64,000 nucleotides of DNA from Babylonia areolata (taxonomy: Eukaryota; Mollusca; Gastropoda; Neogastropoda; Buccinidae), in assembly GCF_041734735.1 (NCBI RefSeq), contig NC_134878.1, positions 4,083,236 through 4,147,235 of the forward strand, written 5' to 3'. The position numbers and the translations under genes were made by a program. This document shows positions 28,816-36,100 of the stretch, in pieces. How positions within the stretch are numbered: position 1 is the first letter of the stretch; every line of letters begins with the position of its first letter. Under the pieces are notes generated by a model. That model was not told where the DNA came from. It saw only the letters and a program-made list of their open reading frames with translations, and searched no databases.

Positions 28816-31800
28816 AAAGACAAAATATGCCCTACACACACACAGTGCACACAGATACGTGCTCTCGCACACACACACAGTAAACCCCACCCCCCACCCC
28901 ACCCCCACACACACAACATGATGATTTCAGTAGAGGACAAAGTGGGGTGGGTTGGATGGGGAAGACTGCAGACAAACAGCTATGCTTCATCACACCCAAA
29001 GGCCTGTTTGAACAGGTGGGTTTTCAAATTTGTTTTGAAAGAGGATGATGGAGTCTGATGATGATGGAGTCTCCCGTCGGTCCGACGGATGAGTAGGCAG
29101 GCAGGCTTATCTGTCGGTGTGTGTCCTCATATGGGAGAAGAGGCCAATTCTGGATGCGCAGCACTTCCCACAGGTGTTGCAAGGGAAAACGTCTCCAGAA
29201 GTTGAGCCCTGCTTCCTTCGCTCACGCTTCTCCTTAATGGCCAACGTTCTCATGTTTTCAAAGGTCTTTACGCCACTAGAGCACAGCATCCTCCAGTGAG
29301 AGCGGTCAAGGGCATCGGTTTCCCAGGAAGCGATGTCTATGTCACAGGCTTTGAGGTTTGTCTTCAAAGTGTCCTTGAAGCATTTGCAGGGTCTTCCAAG
29401 TTCATGTGGCCTTCCTTCAGCTGGCCATACAAAAGCATCTTCGGGATCCTGCTGTCTGTCATGCGGACAATGTGTCCTGTCCAGCGAAGCTGGCACTGGA
29501 TCAGCAGGCTTTCGATTTGAAAGAGGAGAGTGTTGTTAAGTGATGGAGATCCGGAGCAAGAGAATTCCAGACAGAAGGTGCTTGATACTGAAAGGCCGTT
29601 TGGACAGTTGTCTTTGAAGAGGTTTTGGGAACTCGGGAGCTTTGTGTGAGTCTTTGAGTTGGTTTCTGATGAGTTTCAGAGGCATATTGCATCATGGAGA
29701 GTTCTTGTTTGGCCCTTCTTTTCTGGTTTGATAATCTATTGTTTGGTGTCATATACTGTACCATGTCAAACTGATGCAGACTAGGCCTATTGGTTTCCTC
29801 TGCTTGGCCAAATTTCGCGCGGCTAACAGTGAAAAGACGACCCGTCTTGCCCGGTCCGCTCTTAGCCAATCAAACGCCTCCAAACATGGAGTATTAATGG
29901 AGTATAATACAAGCTCCTCCTACCAAAGTCATTCCTATAACATTGGTTGGTGAGTTATGGTTTTGGTGCTGGGTGAATTGCTCAGTTCTGCTTTTTATGT
30001 CAGGTGATTTGTGGAGTTGTCCCTTGTGATTTGTGTTGGGGGGCTACAGATATTCATGTATGGAACTTCTTCTTCTGCGTTCACTCGTATGCACACGAGT
30101 GGGCTTTTACGTGTATGACCGTTTTTACCCTGCCGTGTAGGCAGCCATACTCTGTTTTCGGGGGTGTGCATGCTGGGTATGTTCTTGTTTCCATAACCCA
30201 CCGAACGCTGACATGGATTACAGGATCTTTAACGTGCGTATTTGATCTTCTGCTTGCATATACACACGAAGGGGGTTCAGGCACTAGCAGGTCTGTACAT
30301 ATGTTGACCTGGGAGATCGTAAAAATCTCCACCCTTTACCCACCAGGCGCCGTCACCGTGATTCGAACCCGGGACCCTCAGATTGACAGTCCAACGCTTT
30401 AACCACTCGGCTATTGCGCCCGTCATGTATGGAACAACTTCTGAAAACAGAATGGCTGCCAAACTGGCGGGGTAAAAATGGTCATCCACATACAAGTCCA
30501 CTGATAAATACGGTTGAACGTAATAGCTGTACACTTAATGCAGAAAAGGTGTGTCACAAATTCCGTGAATTAAAGGGTTGTGCTTCTCTTGTCATGTAGG
30601 TGTTTAAGTTTGATGCATTAAAAAAAAAACCCTCCCATTCCGCGCCCCCCCCCCGCACCCCCTGAAAAAAACACCACCACCACCACAATGCGAGTTACTT
30701 TGTCATGTTTTTATGTATGTGCGTGTGAAGGAGGTGAGGAGAGGTGGAGGAGGGTAAGGGGAGAGAAGCGAAGGCACTTCACACAAACCGTTGAAGTGAA
30801 GTACATTGCAAAGTGCATAACACATTTACTGTCATGAAGTAATGCTGTCGTTAAATCTCTTGCCATGGTTTTTGTAGTATGTTTCATTTGCACGACCATT
30901 AATCAACATGGCTTTGTTAATCCTTTTTCCGCTGCCTTCCTGGTCACGCAGGGTACAAGTCAACCCGCATTGAACGGCTGACTGAGGACGTCAATCCAGC
31001 CTTGGCCCTGCTGACAGACTGGGTGGTATCCAACGGCAACACAACCATGGCCGTGGACCTGCTGTCTGCATACCTTCAGCAGCTGGGGAGAGAGGACATC
31101 GTGCAGGTCATAGAGAGGGCCAAAGGTCAGTGACAGGTCAGAGAAAGGGTCAAAGGTCAGTGACAGGTCATAGAGAGGGCCACATGTCAGTGACAGGTCA
31201 TAGAGACGTCCAGATGTCAGTTGATAGGTTGTAGTGGGGACCATAATTTAGGGCTATGGAATAACAACAAAATGGCACAAACAATGTTTAAAGATATCAT
31301 TAAACACATGTTAGGGATGCAAATGCTGGGTTTTTTTTTTTTTTTATAGGAAAACAAAAAATAACAACAACAGCTGCAAGCAGGAAAAAATACAAAAAAA
31401 TGGGTGGCGCTCTCAGTGTGGCGATGCGCTCTCCCTGGGGAGAGCAGCCCGAATTTCACACAGAGAAATCTGTTGTGACAAAAAAAGAGTAATACAATGA
31501 TAATACAGTAATACAACAATACAAAATTAGGACAAAGATATGTTAGGGACATGATAATACGAGTAAAAGGTATGCATATGTCCGGAATGACCGAACAACA
31601 TGTCCGGGACATGAAATGACCGAACGTATGATACATTTATCATATTTTAACAAAATGGCACATGCATGTCAGGGATGTGAAATTATCACTTACAGGCACA
31701 GTTACAGTTTCTCAAGGAGGCGTCACTGTTTGGACAGATCGATATGGGCTACACCACATCTGATAGGCAGATGCCTGACCAGCAGCATAACCTAATGTCT

Positions 31801-33071
31801 AGTCAGGCCGTGAGTGGGTGCATGATGTATTTGTGTACTTATCAGAGTAGAATTGTCATACAGAATTTTACCATAGGACAGCATTTTTTGTCATGGGTGG
31901 TTTTTCTGTGCACCAAATACATGTTGCACATGGGATCTTGGTTTATTGTTATTGTTGCTCTTGCAAGAAACATCCAACTGCTTCCTGGACATTCAAAACT
32001 GGATGACTCGAAATAAGTTACAATTGAACGCGGACAAAACTGAAGCAATGATCATAGGAACTAAACAAAAACTGTCTTCCATCACAATTGACACAATCAA
32101 ACTTGGCAGTACATCCATCCCTCTTTTCACGTCAGTCAGGAACCTCGGTGTTGTCCTTGACAATACACTGTCCATGCAAAAATTGATCAGTCAGACATGT
32201 CAGTCCTGCTACTGTCAACTGCGGCGCATCAGTGCCATTCGGAAATATCTGTCCACTGACGCAACATCTAGACTTGTCGTTTCTCTCATTCTCTCACGCC
32301 TTGACTACTGTAACTCTCCTATTGTCTGGTTTGCCTGCTTCATCCATTCAGTCCCTTCAGCGCATACAAAACTCTGCTGCCTGACTCGTCCTCAGAAAGA
32401 AAAGATCTGAGCGCATCACTCCTCTTTTGCAACATCTCCACTGGCTCCCTGTCTCACACCAAATAAAGAACAAGATCAGCACTCTGTGTTATAAATGTAT
32501 TCACAAAACTGCCCCTTCCTATCTCTGTGGCTGCCTTCACCTCTACACTCCATCTCGCTCACTACGATCGGCTTCAGATCCACTCTGTTTACGCATATCC
32601 AGATTCAAACACTCGGCTGTTGGCTGCCGTTCTTTCTCTGTCTCTGGACCTTGCTATTGGAATGAACTTCCTCTTTCGCTTCGTCAAGTCTCCACTCTCA
32701 GCTCTTTCAAGTCTGGCCTTAAAACCCACCTCTTCCCAAAATAGCCTCCATTGCCTGCCCTTCCTTGTCTTTAGTTTCTACAGTTTTAGAGATACGCATG
32801 CGTGTGAATTACTGGTGCGAAAGCGCTTTGATTTGTCTCTGCACAAGATTCAGCGCTATATAAATACCATTATTATTATTATTATTATTATTATCATCAT
32901 CATCTGATCCAATGACCAGATGCTCAGTTTTGACTTTTCAGTCATCTTGGGAGAAGGGGTGAGGGCAGGAATGGAACACAGACCCTCACGAACACTGTAT
33001 TGGCAGATAAACGTCTTAACCATTCTGCCACTGATCTCCTTCCCAGACATATATGTCAAGGGTCTGAGATG

Positions 33072-33109
<38 letters not shown>

Positions 33110-36100
33110 GGACATTTGGTATGCCCAGTCTAATGATACAAAAGCCCTTGGCATTTACAATGAAAGAAACAATGATGCATGCATACTAAAAACACGCAGA
33201 TACTTCTTCTTCTTCTGCGTTCACTCGTATGCACACGAGTGGGCTTTTACATGTATGACCGTTTTTACCCCGCCATGTAGGCAGCCATACTCCGTTTTCG
33301 GGGGTGTGCATGCTGGGTATGTTCTTGTTTCCATAACCCACCGAACGCTGACATGGATTACAGGATCTTTAACGTGCGTATTTGATCTTCTGCTTGCATA
33401 TACACACGAAGGGGGTTCAGGCACTAGCAGGTCTGCACATATGTTGACCTGGGAGATCGTAAAAATCTCCACCCTTTACCCACCAAGCGCCGTCACCGTG
33501 ATTCGAACCCGGGACCCTCAGATTGACAGTCCAACGCTTTAACCACTCGGCTATTGCGCCCGTCGACACGAACACACCCGCACGCATTAATCATCTTGCT
33601 CCAGCCTCAGCCCACAAACCCACACCCACTCCACAAAAGATGTCGATACACACACACACGTGCGCACAAGCACATCCCAGCCGTTCAAGGCATATGAACA
33701 TGAGTACTTTTAAAAATGATGAAAGTAATAGAAGTAAAAATTCAACTTGATTAAAACATAAAAGTGAAGACAGGGAGTTATTTACTGATTTGAATGTCTG
33801 GAAATAAATGAGTTTTCAAGATGTTTTGAAAGAAGGGCAAGAAACCGCATGACGGACAGGAAACGGGAGTGAGTTCCATGCGGAAGAAGCCTGTAGAGAG
33901 ATGAGGCCCCACAGATATCAAGGACACAGGATGATACCAGAAGGGCACACGTGTGTTGCAGAGAGTGAGCGGCCGGTGAGCCAGGTGTTCCTGAGCTACC
34001 AGTGGGAGGCGCAGGACCAGGTGAGGTCTGTGAGGGACCACCTGGAGCGTCACGGCTTTGCCTGCTGGATGGACGTCGGCCAGATGGGGGGAGGGGACCA
34101 CCTCAACGCCAAGATCGAGGAGGGGCTGCGCAACTGCAAGGTCAGAAAGATACCCCTGAAAATGGAGTATGGCTTCCCACAAGGTGGGGTAAAAATGGTC
34201 AAACACTTAAAAGCCCACTCGTGTACATGTGAGTGATGTGGGAATTGCAACCCATGAATGAAGGTCAGAAAAATAATTAAGGCAACAAACATTTTTTTTC
34301 TTTTTCTTTAGGATTTAAAAAAAAATTTTTTTTAACTGTCTTCACTGCCTTTTTTCCTTTTGGCTGGCTGATATTAATTAAATTCACTGGTTTACATTGG
34401 TTGAAAGAAAGATTCAAGTTGTTTACGTTGCTGCTGATTGCCAAGTGGTAATTTCAGGGCTCCTTCTTCTCTTTTTGGAGGCTGCCACTTTGACGTTCAC
34501 TATGTACATGTGTAGGCTGCCACTTTGACGTTCACTATGTACATGTGTAGGCTGCCACTTTGACGTTCACTATGTGCATGTGTAGGCTGCCACTTTGACG
34601 TTCACTATGTACATGTGTAGGCTGCCACTTTGACGTTCACTGTGTACATGTGTAGGCTGCCACTTTGACGTTCACTATGTACATGTGTAGGCTGCCACTT
34701 TGATGTTCACTATGTACATGTGTAGGCTGCCACTTTGATGTTCACTATGTACATGTGTAGGCTGCCACTTTGACGTTCACTATGTACATGTGTAGGCTGC
34801 CACTTTGACGTTCACTATGTACATGTGTAGGCTGCCACTTTGATGTTCACTCATGTACATGTGTAGGCTGCCACTTTGATGTTCACTCATGTACATGTGT
34901 AGGCTGCCACTTTGATGTTCACTCATGTACATGTGTAGGCTGCCACTTTGATGTTGACTCATGTACATGTGTAGGGTAGGCTGCCACTTTGATGTTCACT
35001 CATGTACATGTGTAGGTTTTTATATTTATGACTGTGTTTAAAAAAACAAAGGACAAAACCAAAAACAAATGCAGCACAACAGTAATATATCACCATAAAG
35101 TGCAGATAAAGAAAATAAAAAATATTTTACAAGTACAGCACAAAACAACAGTCCCACCATTATCAGATTTTTCTCTTCGTCCATTGGACCTTGGTGGTCT
35201 GGATGCTAGTCATTCTGTTGAGATGATGATCGGAGGTCCTGTGTGATAATGACAACAAATGACCAGGGGGCACTGTATTGACGTGGGGGTGTGTGTCCAG
35301 GTGGTGGTGGCGTGCCTGACGCCTCGCTACGTGGTGTCCCAGCTGTGCACACGGGAGCTGTGTCTGGCAGACCTGCTGTGCCGTCCCATCGTGCCAGTCA
35401 TGCTGCACCCGGTCCCCTGGCCCCCTCCCGGCCCTCTGGCCCTGCTCCTCTCACAGCTCGTCTACATCAGCATGAAAGGTAGGTACACACCTGGACACAG
35501 GTGTATTTGTCTGTGGGGTTGTGTAATATATGTCTACATCAACATGAAAGGTAGGCACACACCTGGACATAGGTGTATTTGTCTGTGGGGTTGTGTATAT
35601 ATATGTCTACATCAACATGAAAGGTAGGCACACACCTGGACATAGGTGTATTTGTCTCTTGGGTTGTGTAATATATATGTCTACATCAACATGAAAGGTT
35701 GGCACATACCTGGACATAGGTGTATTTGTCTCTTGGGTTGTGTAATATATATGTCTACATCAACATGAAAGGTAGGCACACACCTAGACATAGGTGTATT
35801 TGTCTGTGGGGTTGTGTATATATATGTCTACATCAACATGAAAGGTAGGCACACACCTGGACATAGGTGTATTTGTCTCTTGGGTTGTGTAATATATATG
35901 TCTACATCAACATGAAAGGTAGGCACACACCTGAACACAGGTGTATTTGTCTCTTGGGTTGTGTAATATATGTCGACATCAACATGAAAGGTCGGCACAC
36001 ACCTGAACATAGGTGTATTTGTCTCTTGGGTTGTGTAATATATATGTCTACATCAACATGAAAGGTCGGCACATACCTGGACATAGGTGTATTTGTCTGT

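Noticed and set aside
29107-29496. Host C2H2 zinc-finger gene
   Set aside because: The single finger follows LINE C-terminal motifs, and the same tail occurs at 52460, 4500 and 37180.
31946-32744. Host gene with reverse-transcriptase-like sequence
   Set aside because: 5'-truncated CR1/L2-type LINE with a frameshift and (ATT)n tail.
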